In this document: positions 23,059 through 31,967 of the stretch, piece by piece
Layout: each line of letters begins with the position of its first letter
Position numbering within the stretch: position 1 is the stretch's first letter
From: Hydrogenophaga sp. Root209
GTDB taxonomy: Bacteria; Pseudomonadota; Gammaproteobacteria; Burkholderiales; Burkholderiaceae_C
Direction of reading: 5' to 3'
DNA length: 64,000 nucleotides
Assembly: GCF_001428625.1 (NCBI RefSeq)
Contig: NZ_LMIE01000001.1
Location: 389,204-453,203 of the forward strand
Translations under genes and position numbers: made by a program
Notes under the pieces: model-generated
The model's input: the letters and a program-made list of their open reading frames with translations, nothing else
Told to the model about the DNA's origin: nothing
Databases searched by the model: none

Positions 23059-23988
23059 TCAAACCCTCTTCTGTTTCGCGACTTGCCCACTCAGGTAGGT
23101 CCACACGAAGGTCGCGGCTGCGTTGCTGGTGAGTTCGGCGTGGTCGTAGGCCGGCGCCACTTCCACACAGTCCATGCCCGCCCAGTTCAGCTCGGCCAGT
23201 TCTTCCAGCAGGGTCAACACCTGCGAGCTCGTCAAACCACCGGGCTCGGGCGTGCCGGTGCCCGGGGCGAAGGCAGGGTCCAGGCAGTCGATGTCCAGCG
23301 TGAGGTAGACCGGGCGCTGGCCGATGCGCGTGCGTATCGCGTCAATGGCGGGCAGCAGGCCTGCACCATCGAGCCCACGCAAGGCGCGTGCGGTGAAGAT
23401 CTGCCCGCCCTGGTCGGCCACGTACTCGCGCGCCGCCCGCTCACCGCTGGAGCGGATGCCGATCTGCACCGTGTGCGCCGCGCTCACCAGGTCTTCCTGC
23501 AAGGCTTCATACGTCCAGGTGCCGTGGCCCGAGGGCTCGCCGAAGTGGTCGGCCCAGGTGTCGCAGTGCGCATCGAAATGCACCAGCGCCAACGGCTCGC
23601 CCCCGTGCCGGGCTTTCGCCGCGCGCAACAGCGAGAGCGTCACCGAGTGGTCTCCGCCCAGAAACACACAATGGTGCCGCGCCATCAACGCAGCGGCCTG
23701 CGCCTCGATGTGGCGGCGCACCTCCGGCAACGGAGAAGCGTTGGGCAGGCGCATGTCGAGCGCGTCGCCCAGGTGGGCCAGCGGCGAGACGTTGAACACC
23801 GGGTGGATGCCGTCGCACAGCATCAGACTGGCCGAGCGGATCGCCTGCGGGCCGAAACGCGCGCCGGGCCGGTTGGTCACCACGCCATCGAATGGCACAC
23901 CGGCCACCGCGAACGGCTGGTCGGCCAGCGGCGCGCAGCCCAGAAAACGGTTGCTGTTGTTGGCGTAAGCGAACTGACCCATGGCCAT
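23059..23988 (-). CDS. speB: Agmatinase/ureohydrolase
   Basis: A 309-residue manganese ureohydrolase. All metal ligands are visible: H114 (GGDHS), D139, H141 and D143 (HFDAHCDT), D232 and D234 (TLDIDCLDPAFAPGTGTP). The family splits agmatine to putrescine and urea; guanidinobutyrase and guanidinopropionase share these motifs. The gene is two bases before puuB, so it supplies putrescine, or a GABA precursor, to the same route. GAGGA lies 7 bases before the ATG at 23988; a second ATG two codons later is the alternative. Confidence 0.9.
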   Translation of the reverse strand: MAMGQFAYANNSNRFLGCAPLADQPFAVAGVPFDGVVTNRPGARFGPQAIRSASLMLCDGIHPVFNVSPLAHLGDALDMRLPNASPLPEVRRHIEAQAAALMARHHCVFLGGDHSVTLSLLRAAKARHGGEPLALVHFDAHCDTWADHFGEPSGHGTWTYEALQEDLVSAAHTVQIGIRSSGERAAREYVADQGGQIFTARALRGLDGAGLLPAIDAIRTRIGQRPVYLTLDIDCLDPAFAPGTGTPEPGGLTSSQVLTLLEELAELNWAGMDCVEVAPAYDHAELTSNAAATFVWTYLSGQVAKQKRV

Positions 23989-24096
23989 GGCAGGTCCTCG
24001 GTGGGGTGGGGCGAAGTGGAGCCAGAAGATACCCCCGAGGGGCCGGGCGCGTGAGTCCAATTCAGGCCAGCGACCGGCGTCCACCGAGCGCCTGAC

Positions 24097-25401
24097 TCAC
24101 TTGCCGAACAGGTCTTTCAGGCCTTGGCCCAGACGGTCACCCAGGTTGGCCCCCGCGCCCGTGCCCACACCCGGCATGAGCGCGGTGCCGATGGCCGCGC
24201 CCAGCAGGGCCGAGCGGCTCAGGCTCACCGAGGGGTCGTCCAGCGTGCCGCCCACAACCAGCGGCACACCCACCACGTCCCCGCCCGCGCCGCGCGTCAC
24301 GTCCACGCGCACCCGGCCCGACAGGGCTTTGGACGGCGCCACCGTCACCTCGCCGGTGGTGGCCAGCACACCCGAGCTGGCCACCAGGTTCGTGAGTTCG
24401 ATCAGCTGCCCACGCGTGCGCACCTGACCGGCCAGCGTGTCCAGCGCGGTGCTGCCGCCGCGCGACAGGCCCACCGTGGCCACCGCCCTGGCCAGGTCCA
24501 CGCCGTGGAGCACCGCGTTGTTCACCGTGAAGCGGGTCTGACTGCGCAGTGCGTCGGACACGCTGGCGGTGCCGCCACGCGGGTTGATGCGGGCTGACAA
24601 GGTGGTGCTCGCGTCGAGTCGACCGGTGAGCGTGCGGCTGGGCGCGGTGAGGGCCGAGACCTCCACGCCGCGCGTTTCCAGCGAGGCGTCAAACACCAGG
24701 TCGCGCACCGGGGCCGAGGCCGCGGGGAGCTTCACCGTCAGCGGCCCCTGCAGCGTGCCGCCACCCACGTGCACCTTCAACGACCACGCGGTCTGGTTGT
24801 CCGCCCCGCGTTGGAGCACCGCCTTCGCGCCCTCCAGCGCGCCGCGGATCACCGCCACCGTGGCGTTGGCAGGCCAGCCGTCCTCGTCCAGGGTGAGCTC
24901 GGCTTGCACCGTGCTGCTGCGGCCCTGCCCGCCGATCCAGGTCACGTCGTCCAGCACCACGCGGCGCGGCAGCCAGCTCAGGTCGGCGGCCTCGTCGGTG
25001 GCGTCGGGCTCGGCGAGTTGCGTGGCCGGGTCCTGCACACGCGCGCCCAGCAGCACGATGGTGGCCTGCGGCAGCACCGCCTGGCGAACGATGAGGGTGG
25101 AGACCGCCAGCCGGCCCCGCAGCAGCGCTGACCACACCGGGCGCGCTTCCACACGCTCCAGCGTGAGGGCTGGTCGGGCCTGGATGTGCAGTCCCTCCAG
25201 CGCCACCGCCGGCAACGGATACACATCCACCGTCACGCGCGACAGGCTCACCGGTACACCGAGCGCCGCCGAGGCATCGCGCTCCAGGCGCTGGCGAAAG
25301 CCCTCGCTGCCGGTCCACTGGTGCAGGGCGACCACCACGGCCGCGCCCAGCAGCAGGAGCAAGGCGGCCAGGATGCCCAAGGGTCGAAGAAGGCGTCGCA
25401 T
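24097..25401 (-). CDS. AsmA-like protein
   Basis: A 434-residue protein with one N-terminal membrane helix (PLGILAALLLLLGAAVVVAL, residues ~7-26) and a large periplasmic beta-rich region. The start of that region (LERDASAALGVPVSLSRVTV) and the C-terminal repeat-like part (GTLDDPSVSLSRSALLGAAIGTA then LGDRLGQGLKDLFGK) are typical of AsmA-family phospholipid-transport-like proteins. The ATG at 25401 has no clear ribosome site and the frame is open further upstream without homology. It is 108 bases upstream of speB on the same strand; a functional link is not evident. Confidence 0.75.
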   Translation of the reverse strand: MRRLLRPLGILAALLLLLGAAVVVALHQWTGSEGFRQRLERDASAALGVPVSLSRVTVDVYPLPAVALEGLHIQARPALTLERVEARPVWSALLRGRLAVSTLIVRQAVLPQATIVLLGARVQDPATQLAEPDATDEAADLSWLPRRVVLDDVTWIGGQGRSSTVQAELTLDEDGWPANATVAVIRGALEGAKAVLQRGADNQTAWSLKVHVGGGTLQGPLTVKLPAASAPVRDLVFDASLETRGVEVSALTAPSRTLTGRLDASTTLSARINPRGGTASVSDALRSQTRFTVNNAVLHGVDLARAVATVGLSRGGSTALDTLAGQVRTRGQLIELTNLVASSGVLATTGEVTVAPSKALSGRVRVDVTRGAGGDVVGVPLVVGGTLDDPSVSLSRSALLGAAIGTALMPGVGTGAGANLGDRLGQGLKDLFGK

Positions 25402-25448
25402 GGCGGCATTGTGCCGACGCAGTCGATGCGCAAGGCCTGATCTGACCT

Positions 25449-26648
25449 TCAGAGCGCGCGCTGGCGCCATGCCAGCGCCGCGCCCACCCAGAGCGCGACG
25501 GCCGAGAACACCAGGCCGCGCGCCAGGCCCCCGGGGCCGTCGGCGATGAAGCCCACCACCGTGGGGCCGACGATCTGGCCGGCCGCGAACACGATGGTGA
25601 AGGCGCTGATCCCCGCGGCCCACTGCGCGGGCGGCAGGTTGTGCCGCACCAGCGCGGTGGTCGAGGCCACCACCGACAGGAACACGCCACCAAACAGCAG
25701 GCCCGAGGCCAGCACCAGCGGCCAGCTCGCGGTGAGCGCGGGCACGATGGCCGCCACCCCGAGCAGCGCGGTGAGCCGCGCCAGCGCCTGGCCGTCGCGG
25801 TGCCGGTCCAGCAGACCGGCCCAGATGCGCGAGGACGCGATCACCGCCAGACCCAGCAGCGCATAGAAGCCGGTGATCGCCGCCGGCGAACCGCCCTGCT
25901 CGCGCAGCAGCGCGATCACGAAGGTCATGTAGCCGATGTAGCCCACACCGAAACCGGCGTAGCCCGCCAGCGCAAAGCCGAAGTCGCGCAGCCGGAACAC
26001 GCGCTCACTCCCCGCCGCCGTGCGGGTCGCCGGCGCCGGCAGCGTCGCCAGCAGCCGCGCCGGCCAGACCATGAGCGCGGTGGCCAGCAGGCACACCCCC
26101 GCCAACGCCCACCAGGCCCAGGCCCAGCCGTGCGGTTGCGCCGCCGCCGCCAGCACCGGTGGCACACCCAGCGCCGAGATCACGATGCCCAGCCCGGTGC
26201 CGCCGTAGTAGATGCCGAGCAGGAAGCCGCTGCGCTCGGGCTGGCGCGCGCCCAACCGCGCCGCCAGCAGACCGCCCGCGATGAACACCAGCGCACTGGC
26301 CACACCGGCCAGCAGGCGCTGCGCCAGCAGCGGCGCGGCGGCTGTGAAGAAGCCGCTCAGGCCCATGAACAGCGAAGCCCCCAGCGAGCCGGCGATCAAC
26401 AGGCCGGTGGGCGAGAAACGGCGCATGAGCCAGGGCGTGGCCAGCGCGCCGAGCAGGTAGCCCAAGGCGTTGAACGTGTTCATGGCGCCGGCCAGCGTGT
26501 AGCTCCAGCCCAGGTCCTCGCGCATGGGCGGCAGCAGCAGGCCGTAGGCAAAACGCGTGATGCCCAGCGAGACCGCCGCGCCCAGCGACAAGGCCAGCGC
26601 GAGACGGATGTAGGGCGTGCGGTCGATCGTGGGGGCGGGTCGGTTCAT
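25449..26648 (-). CDS. YbfB/YjiJ family MFS transporter
   Basis: A 399-residue protein with twelve hydrophobic segments. The N-terminal block (LGITRFAYGLLLPPMREDLG followed by NTFNALGYLLGALATPWLMR) is the YbfB/YjiJ signature. Substrate is unknown. It overlaps no neighbour and is divergent from the aminotransferase gene at 26744, with a 95-base intergenic gap. The AsmA-like gene follows 47 bases downstream on the same strand. Confidence 0.87.
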   Translation of the reverse strand: MNRPAPTIDRTPYIRLALALSLGAAVSLGITRFAYGLLLPPMREDLGWSYTLAGAMNTFNALGYLLGALATPWLMRRFSPTGLLIAGSLGASLFMGLSGFFTAAAPLLAQRLLAGVASALVFIAGGLLAARLGARQPERSGFLLGIYYGGTGLGIVISALGVPPVLAAAAQPHGWAWAWWALAGVCLLATALMVWPARLLATLPAPATRTAAGSERVFRLRDFGFALAGYAGFGVGYIGYMTFVIALLREQGGSPAAITGFYALLGLAVIASSRIWAGLLDRHRDGQALARLTALLGVAAIVPALTASWPLVLASGLLFGGVFLSVVASTTALVRHNLPPAQWAAGISAFTIVFAAGQIVGPTVVGFIADGPGGLARGLVFSAVALWVGAALAWRQRAL

Positions 26649-26743
26649 GGCCGACCCATTGTCGGTGCCAATTCGGCGGGCGACGACCCAGCCACCGCAC
26701 CGAGTGCGCTTCGCTGCCCGGCCGGCGGCTTAAGCTGGTGGCC

Positions 26744-28144
26744 ATGAACGACATCGCCCCGGATCAGATCCGCGCCCTGCAGCACACCGAGCGCGAGCGC
26801 TTCATCACCAGCCATCCGAAGTCGATGGCCCTGGCGCGTGCCGCGCAACACCACTACCTCTTTGGCGTGCCGCTGCACTGGATGCGCGACTGGCCCAGCC
26901 CCGCCACGCTGTTCGTGGCGCAGGCAGAGGGCGCCACGCTCACCTGCGCCGACGGTGTTCGGTACAAAGACTTCTGCCTGGGCGACACCGGCGCCATGTT
27001 CGGCCACAGCCCGGCACCGCTGGCGCGCGCCATTTCCGAGCAGGCGGCACATGGCCTCACCTGCATGCTGCCGGCCACCAACGCGGTGGCCGTGGGCGAG
27101 GCCCTTTCAACCACCTTCGGCCTGCCGATGTGGCAGATGGCTCTGTCGGCCAGCGACGCCAACCGCTTCGTGCTGCGTTGGGCCCGTGCCATCACCGCCC
27201 GGGCGCAACTGCTGGTGTTCGACGGCTGTTACCACGGCGCGGTGGACGACACGCTGGTCGACCTCGACCTGGCCAGCGGCACCACCTTGCCGCGCGCGTC
27301 GGTGCTGGGCCAGGTGCACAACCACGCCGCGTTCACGCGCGTGGTGCCGTTCAACGACCTGCCCGCCCTGCGAGCGGCACTGGCAAGCGACGATGTGGCC
27401 TGCCTGCTGGCCGAGCCCGCCCTCACCAACTTCGGCCTGGTGCCGCCCGCGCCCGGCTTCTGGGACCAGGCGCGAGCACTGTGCCGCGAGCACGGCACGC
27501 TCTTCGTGTGCGACGAGACCCACACCATCTCCACCGCGCTGGGGGGCTACGCACGAGCCCATGGGCTCGACCCGGACTTCATGGTGGTCGGCAAGGCGGT
27601 GGCCGGTGGCCTGCCGTGCGCTGTGTATGGCTTCACGCGGGCCGTGGCCGAGCGCATGGTGCAGGCCAAGAACGCCGCCGCCGAGGGCCACAGCGGCATC
27701 GGCACCACGCTGGCCGGCAATGCGCTCACGCTGACCGCGCTGCAGGCGTCGCTGCAACACCTGCACACCGCCGCCAACTACACGCACATGCTGGGCGTGG
27801 CTGCGACCCTGGAGCGCGGTTTGCGCGAGCGCATCGAAGCCGCGGGCCGACCCTGGACCGTCACCCGTCTGGGCGCGCGCATGGAACTGCAGTTCATGCC
27901 GCACACGCCTCGCAACGCGCAGGATGTGCGCGACCACGCACAAGGTGATCTGGAAGCGCTCACCCACCTCTTCATGTTCAACCGCGGCGTGCTGCTCACG
28001 CCCTTTCACAGCATGATGCTGATCTCTCCGGCTACCACGCGGAATGACGTGGCGCACCTGCTGGAAGTGTTCGACGAACTGCTCGCTGCGCTCAAGGCTC
28101 CCCCAGCCCAACAGGCGCAGGCGCCCGCATCACGATCCGCGTGA
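26744..28144 (+). CDS. Class III aminotransferase, GSA-aminomutase-like
   Basis: A 466-residue PLP enzyme. It shows the fold of glutamate-1-semialdehyde aminomutase and related class III transaminases: GDTGAMFGHSPAPLARAI near residue 75, FDGCYHGAVDD (PLP phosphate region), DETHTISTALGG and the lysine in FMVVGKAVAGGLPCAVYG. The ATG at 26744 is preferred to a GTG two codons before. True GSA aminomutase (HemL) is shorter and has a different N-terminus, so this is more likely an amino-acid or amine transaminase of unknown substrate. Its tail overlaps the convergent hemerythrin gene by 53 bases. The divergent MFS gene may supply its substrate (inference). Confidence 0.82.
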   Translation: MNDIAPDQIRALQHTERERFITSHPKSMALARAAQHHYLFGVPLHWMRDWPSPATLFVAQAEGATLTCADGVRYKDFCLGDTGAMFGHSPAPLARAISEQAAHGLTCMLPATNAVAVGEALSTTFGLPMWQMALSASDANRFVLRWARAITARAQLLVFDGCYHGAVDDTLVDLDLASGTTLPRASVLGQVHNHAAFTRVVPFNDLPALRAALASDDVACLLAEPALTNFGLVPPAPGFWDQARALCREHGTLFVCDETHTISTALGGYARAHGLDPDFMVVGKAVAGGLPCAVYGFTRAVAERMVQAKNAAAEGHSGIGTTLAGNALTLTALQASLQHLHTAANYTHMLGVAATLERGLRERIEAAGRPWTVTRLGARMELQFMPHTPRNAQDVRDHAQGDLEALTHLFMFNRGVLLTPFHSMMLISPATTRNDVAHLLEVFDELLAALKAPPAQQAQAPASRSA

Positions 28145-28688
28145 ACAGCCGATCGAACTGGGGGTCGCGCGCGCCCTTCTCGTTGAGCGGATCGCGGTGG
28201 GTCGCAAACGCCACGTTGAGCGCATGCCAGTCGGCTTCAGTGAGGCTCTTCTCGGCCTCGGGCAACAACACCGTTTCCTCCAGCCGCATGTGATCCAGAT
28301 AAAACTGCACGTATCGCGTGGCCTCCGCTTCGAACGTCGCGCGCCGTGTCTCGCCCAGGTATTCCCAGGCCATCAAGAGATGCGTGAGTTCACGCACCCG
28401 CACCTCGCCGGTCATGTGATCGCTCTCCAGCCGCTCGATGGTCGCCATCACGTGCGGTGCCGCGCGTGCCAGGCGCGGAAACAGCAGGTCCGATTCCTTG
28501 GGGTGGTGCAGCTTCTCGGGGAACTCGTCGATGTAGAACAGCATGGCGCGCAACACGTCGAAGTACTGCTCGGGCGCGTGTTTTCCGTCGGCCTCCGGCC
28601 CGCGTTTGATCATCTGCAGCATCGACTGCAACATGGCGGCCAGGCTGGCGTGTTCGTCGCGGATCACGCGCAGAGCTGAATGGTGCAT
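28092..28688 (-). CDS. Hemerythrin-like domain protein
   Basis: A 198-residue helical protein with hemerythrin-type iron ligands: H14 in IRDEHASLAAML, H62-region LHHPKESDLLFPRL, an SDH motif (LESDHMTG) and DHMRLEETVLLPEAE near residue 155. Such proteins bind a di-iron centre and sense or buffer O2, NO or iron. It is transcribed towards the aminotransferase and their 3' ends overlap by 53 bases. GGAGACACCCC lies before the ATG at 28688. No regulatory domain is fused. Confidence 0.87.
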   Translation of the reverse strand: MHHSALRVIRDEHASLAAMLQSMLQMIKRGPEADGKHAPEQYFDVLRAMLFYIDEFPEKLHHPKESDLLFPRLARAAPHVMATIERLESDHMTGEVRVRELTHLLMAWEYLGETRRATFEAEATRYVQFYLDHMRLEETVLLPEAEKSLTEADWHALNVAFATHRDPLNEKGARDPQFDRLFTRIVMRAPAPVGLGEP

Positions 28689-28781
28689 GGGGTGTCTCCT
28701 CGGGCCTCGTTCGGGTCACTCAAGCTTCGCTCAAGACCATGACAGGGGCATTGACCTGCATCAACAAGTGGCAGGGCGCGT

Positions 28782-31061
28782 TCAGCGCTGCGGGGGTTTC
28801 CAGCGCTTGAGCAGCAAGGCGTTGCTCACCACGCTGACCGAGCTCAGCGCCATGGCCGCGCCCGCCACCACGGGGCTCAGGAAGCCGAGGGCCGCCAGCG
28901 GAATGCCCGCCACGTTGTAGGCAAAGGCCCAGAACAGGTTCTGCCGGATCTTGCTGACCGTGCGGCGCGAGATGTCGAGCGCGGCCGCCACCATCAATGG
29001 ATCACCCCGCATCAGCGTGATGCCGGCCGCATGCATGGCCACATCCGAGCTGCTGCCCTGGCTGTGGCTCATGGCCATGCCGACATCGGCCGCTGCAAGC
29101 GCAGGCGCATCGTTCACGCCATCCCCGACCATGGCGACCACGTGGCCACCTTCCTTCAAACGCCGCACCACCGCGGCCTTGTCGCCCGGCAACACCTCGG
29201 CAATCACTTCGCCCTCGTTTGCACGCAAACCCAGGCGCGCCGCCATGGCCATCGCGGCTCCCCGGTTGTCGCCCGACACCATGAACAGCCGCATGCCGGC
29301 CGCGCGCAATTCGGCGATGGCAGCGGCGGCTCCGGCCTTGGGCTCATCACCAAAGGCCAGCAAAGCCAACGGTGACCAACCCGGCGCGCCAGCGGCCTGG
29401 CTGACGAGCGCCGAGACGGTCGATCCTTGTTGTTGCAAGGCCTGCGCACGTTCGGACAGCGGTCCCAGATCCACACCGAGTTCGTCCATCCAGCGCAGGC
29501 TTCCCAGCGACAACAAAGCCCCTTGCACCGTGCCCTGGCTGCCCCGGCCCGACACCGCCTGCACATCACTGGCCGCGTCGGGCAGCACCACCAGCGAACG
29601 CGCCGTGGCAGCCTCGACCACCGCACGCGCCAGCGGGTGCGCGCTCTGCGCCTGCAGGGCCGCAGCAGCCTGCAGCACCGCCAGTTCGTCCACACCAGCG
29701 GCGGCTTCGATCACCAGCAGCCGCGGGTGGCCTTCGGTCAGCGTGCCGGTCTTGTCGAACGCCACCGTGTCCACCTTGTGCGCGATCTCCAGCGCCTGCG
29801 CGTCCTTGATCAGGACGCCGTGCTGCGCGGCCACGCCCGTGCCCGCCATGATGGCCGCTGGCGTGGCCAGGCCCAGCGCGCACGGGCAGGCAATCACCAG
29901 CACCGCCACCGCGTGGATCAGGGCCACTTCCATGGCCGCGCCGGTCCACAGCCAGCCCAGCATCGTGACGAACGCGATCACCAACACCACCGGCACGAAC
30001 ACGGCCGCCACCTGATCAACCATGCGCTGCACCGGCGCCTTGCCGGCTTGCGCGTCCTGCACCAGCGCAATGATCTGCGCCAGCACGCTCTGCGCACCGA
30101 TCGCGCGCACCTTCACTTCGACCGCACCTTCGCCGTTGAGCGACCCGCCGGTCACGCCGTCACCCACCTCCTTGGGCACCGGCATGGCCTCACCCGTGAG
30201 CATGGATTCATCGGCCTGTGTGCTGCCTTGCACCACCGTGCCGTCGGCCGCAAACCGTTCCCCCGGCAACACACGAACCACATCACCCGGCAAAAGCTCG
30301 TCCACCGCCACCTCGGTGATCTCGGTGCGGCGGATGCCGTCGGGCAGCAGGTGGGCGCGCTCGGGCCGCAAGGCATGCAGCGCGCGGATGGCGGTGGTGG
30401 TCTGGCGCTTGGCGCGCGCTTCCAGCCACTTGCCCAGCAGCACCAGCGTGATCACCACCGCCGAGGCTTCGAAGTACAGGTGCAGCATCTCGCCCGGCTC
30501 CGAGCGCCACCACAGCCAGGTGGACAACGCCCAGGCCGCCGTGGTGCCGATGGACACGAGCAGCTCCATGTTGCCGGTGAACGCCTTGAGCGCATGCCAG
30601 CCCGCGCGATAAAAGCGCGCACCCAGCACAAACTGCACCGGCGTGGCCAGCACGAACTGCATCCAGGCCGACAGCATCCAGTGCTGGCCGAACAGATCGC
30701 CCACCATGGGCAACACCAGCGGTGCCGACAACACCATGCCGATGAGCACCGGCAGGAAGTCAACCGGCACACCCATCCAGCGCGCGTCGGCGACATCGTC
30801 CATGGCTTCCATCGTGCGGGGCTCATAACCCGCATCGCGCACCGCTCGCTTGATACGCGCCAGCGCCTCGGGCGTGTCGCCCCCGGCGATCAGCACCCGC
30901 GCCGATTCGGTCGCCAGGTTCACCGTGGCTTCAGACACACCGGCTTGTTTTTTCAAGGCCTTCTCGACCCGCGACACGCAGGAAGCACAGGTCATGCCGC
31001 CAATGCCCAGGTCGATCTGGGTGGGCGGAAGGGAAGCAGTGGCAGTGGTGATCGTGTTCAT
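28782..31061 (-). CDS. copA: Copper-exporting P1B-type ATPase CopA
   Basis: A 759-residue heavy-metal ATPase with one N-terminal HMA domain (GMTCASC, C25 and C28), eight membrane helices, the transmembrane CPC in VIACPCALGLATP, phosphorylation site DKTGT, SAHPLA and GDGVNDAP. YN in the seventh helix (FWAFAYNVAG) and MxxSS in the eighth (MALSSVSVV) define Cu(I) specificity. The ATG at 31061 lies 7 bases after a -10-like TATGCT, so the mRNA may be leaderless; no ribosome site is visible. It is divergent from copZ-cueR and pumps Cu(I) from cytoplasm to periplasm. Confidence 0.95.
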   Translation of the reverse strand: MNTITTATASLPPTQIDLGIGGMTCASCVSRVEKALKKQAGVSEATVNLATESARVLIAGGDTPEALARIKRAVRDAGYEPRTMEAMDDVADARWMGVPVDFLPVLIGMVLSAPLVLPMVGDLFGQHWMLSAWMQFVLATPVQFVLGARFYRAGWHALKAFTGNMELLVSIGTTAAWALSTWLWWRSEPGEMLHLYFEASAVVITLVLLGKWLEARAKRQTTTAIRALHALRPERAHLLPDGIRRTEITEVAVDELLPGDVVRVLPGERFAADGTVVQGSTQADESMLTGEAMPVPKEVGDGVTGGSLNGEGAVEVKVRAIGAQSVLAQIIALVQDAQAGKAPVQRMVDQVAAVFVPVVLVIAFVTMLGWLWTGAAMEVALIHAVAVLVIACPCALGLATPAAIMAGTGVAAQHGVLIKDAQALEIAHKVDTVAFDKTGTLTEGHPRLLVIEAAAGVDELAVLQAAAALQAQSAHPLARAVVEAATARSLVVLPDAASDVQAVSGRGSQGTVQGALLSLGSLRWMDELGVDLGPLSERAQALQQQGSTVSALVSQAAGAPGWSPLALLAFGDEPKAGAAAAIAELRAAGMRLFMVSGDNRGAAMAMAARLGLRANEGEVIAEVLPGDKAAVVRRLKEGGHVVAMVGDGVNDAPALAAADVGMAMSHSQGSSSDVAMHAAGITLMRGDPLMVAAALDISRRTVSKIRQNLFWAFAYNVAGIPLAALGFLSPVVAGAAMALSSVSVVSNALLLKRWKPPQR

Positions 31062-31067
31062 GGGCAC

Positions 31068-31098
31068 AGCATAGGCTTTACCACCATGGGAAGGTCAA
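31068..31098 (-). promoter_or_regulatory. CueR-type copA promoter
   Basis: On the minus strand TTGACC (31098-31093) is followed after exactly 19 bases by TATGCT (31073-31068). The 19-base spacer is the hallmark of MerR-family activated promoters. An imperfect dyad CTTGACC/GGTAAAG lies in it. The expected transcription start falls on or next to the copA ATG at 31061. Confidence 0.75.
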
Positions 31099-31106
31099 GC
31101 GCAAAA

Positions 31107-31142
31107 CATCCTTGACCTTCACACCGTGTCAAGGATGACAAT
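31107..31142 (+). promoter_or_regulatory. CueR-type copZ-cueR promoter and operator
   Basis: CATCCTTGAC (31107-31116) and GTCAAGGATG (31128-31137) are perfect 10-base inverted arms 11 bases apart. TTGACC (31112-31117) is a -35 and GACAAT (31137-31142) a -10, with a 19-base spacer, the geometry CueR distorts to activate. It drives copZ and cueR, so the regulator would also control itself. Confidence 0.82.
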
Positions 31143-31175
31143 GGATTCTTTTCATCCATCCCACAAGGAGTTTCC

Positions 31176-31373
31176 ATGAACGAAGTCTTCACCGTGCAGG
31201 GCATGACCTGCGGTCATTGCGAAAAATCCGTGACCACCGCCATCAAGCTGGTCGACCCGCAGGCCCAGGTCACCATCGACCGGGTTCAGAACCGTGTTGA
31301 GGTGAACAGCACACAGCCACGCGCCACATTGGCCGCGGCCATTCGCGAAGAGGGTTACCAGGTCGCTGCCTGA
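31176..31373 (+). CDS. copZ: Copper chaperone CopZ-like
   Basis: A 65-residue single HMA domain protein with GMTCGHC (C12 and C15) binding Cu(I), and the family's VTIDRVQNRVEV strand and EEGYQVA end. It would carry copper to the HMA domain of CopA or to CueR in the cytoplasm. AAGGAG lies 6 bases before the ATG. It is divergent from copA and 4 bases before cueR, behind a perfect MerR-type operator. Confidence 0.93.
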   Translation: MNEVFTVQGMTCGHCEKSVTTAIKLVDPQAQVTIDRVQNRVEVNSTQPRATLAAAIREEGYQVAA

Positions 31374-31377
31374 CAGC

Positions 31378-31902
31378 ATGGCCCAGAACACCACCAGCGA
31401 CACGGACATCGACCGGCTCACCGCCTGGCCGGTGAACATAGGCAAAGCCGCCGAACTCAGCGGCATCTCGCCCAAGATGCTGCGCCACTACGAAACACTC
31501 GGGCTGCTGGGCGACGTGGTGCGCACCGACAGCAACTACCGCCAGTACAGCCTGGCCGACGTGCATTCGCTGCGCTTCATCCGCCGCGCACGCGACATGG
31601 GCTTTGGCCTGGACGCCATCGCCGAACTGGTGAGCCTGTGGCACAACCGCAAGCGCAGCAGCGCCACCGTCAAGCGCATCACCCAGAAGCACCTGGACGA
31701 ACTTGCTCAGCGCATCGAGGCCTTGCAAGCCATGCAACGCACGCTGGGCGAACTGATGCACCTGTGCCCGGGCGATGGCCGGCCGGACTGCCCGATCCTG
31801 GACGACCTCGCCCACCCTGCAGCCGTGGCGAAAACCGGCACAAAACTTTACAAGCCAGCCACATCGGCCCCACCGCGCAGAAACACCCCCCGACCACACT
31901 GA
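31378..31902 (+). CDS. cueR: Copper-responsive MerR regulator CueR
   Basis: A 174-residue MerR-family activator: winged helix at residues ~19-85 (NIGKAAELSGISPKMLRHYE), a dimerisation coiled coil ~90-128 and the metal loop C130-x7-C138 (CPGDGRPDC), the spacing of Cu(I)/Ag(I)-sensing CueR. About 15 extra N-terminal residues precede the helix-turn-helix, and a 35-residue proline-rich tail follows the metal loop. It is coexpressed with copZ and should act on the two 19-base-spacer promoters upstream. A downstream in-frame start is possible, but would still include the full HTH. Confidence 0.93.
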   Translation: MAQNTTSDTDIDRLTAWPVNIGKAAELSGISPKMLRHYETLGLLGDVVRTDSNYRQYSLADVHSLRFIRRARDMGFGLDAIAELVSLWHNRKRSSATVKRITQKHLDELAQRIEALQAMQRTLGELMHLCPGDGRPDCPILDDLAHPAAVAKTGTKLYKPATSAPPRRNTPRPH

Positions 31903-31967
31903 AGCCATTCCACAGCCCACCGACCCAAGCTGTGGTGAATCTTCCTCAACGGTCACAAGGAGTGAAC

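Noticed and set aside
28092-28144. Possible frameshift where the aminotransferase and hemerythrin genes overlap
   Set aside because: Both proteins are of full family length; a 53-base convergent overlap of 3' ends is enough to explain it.
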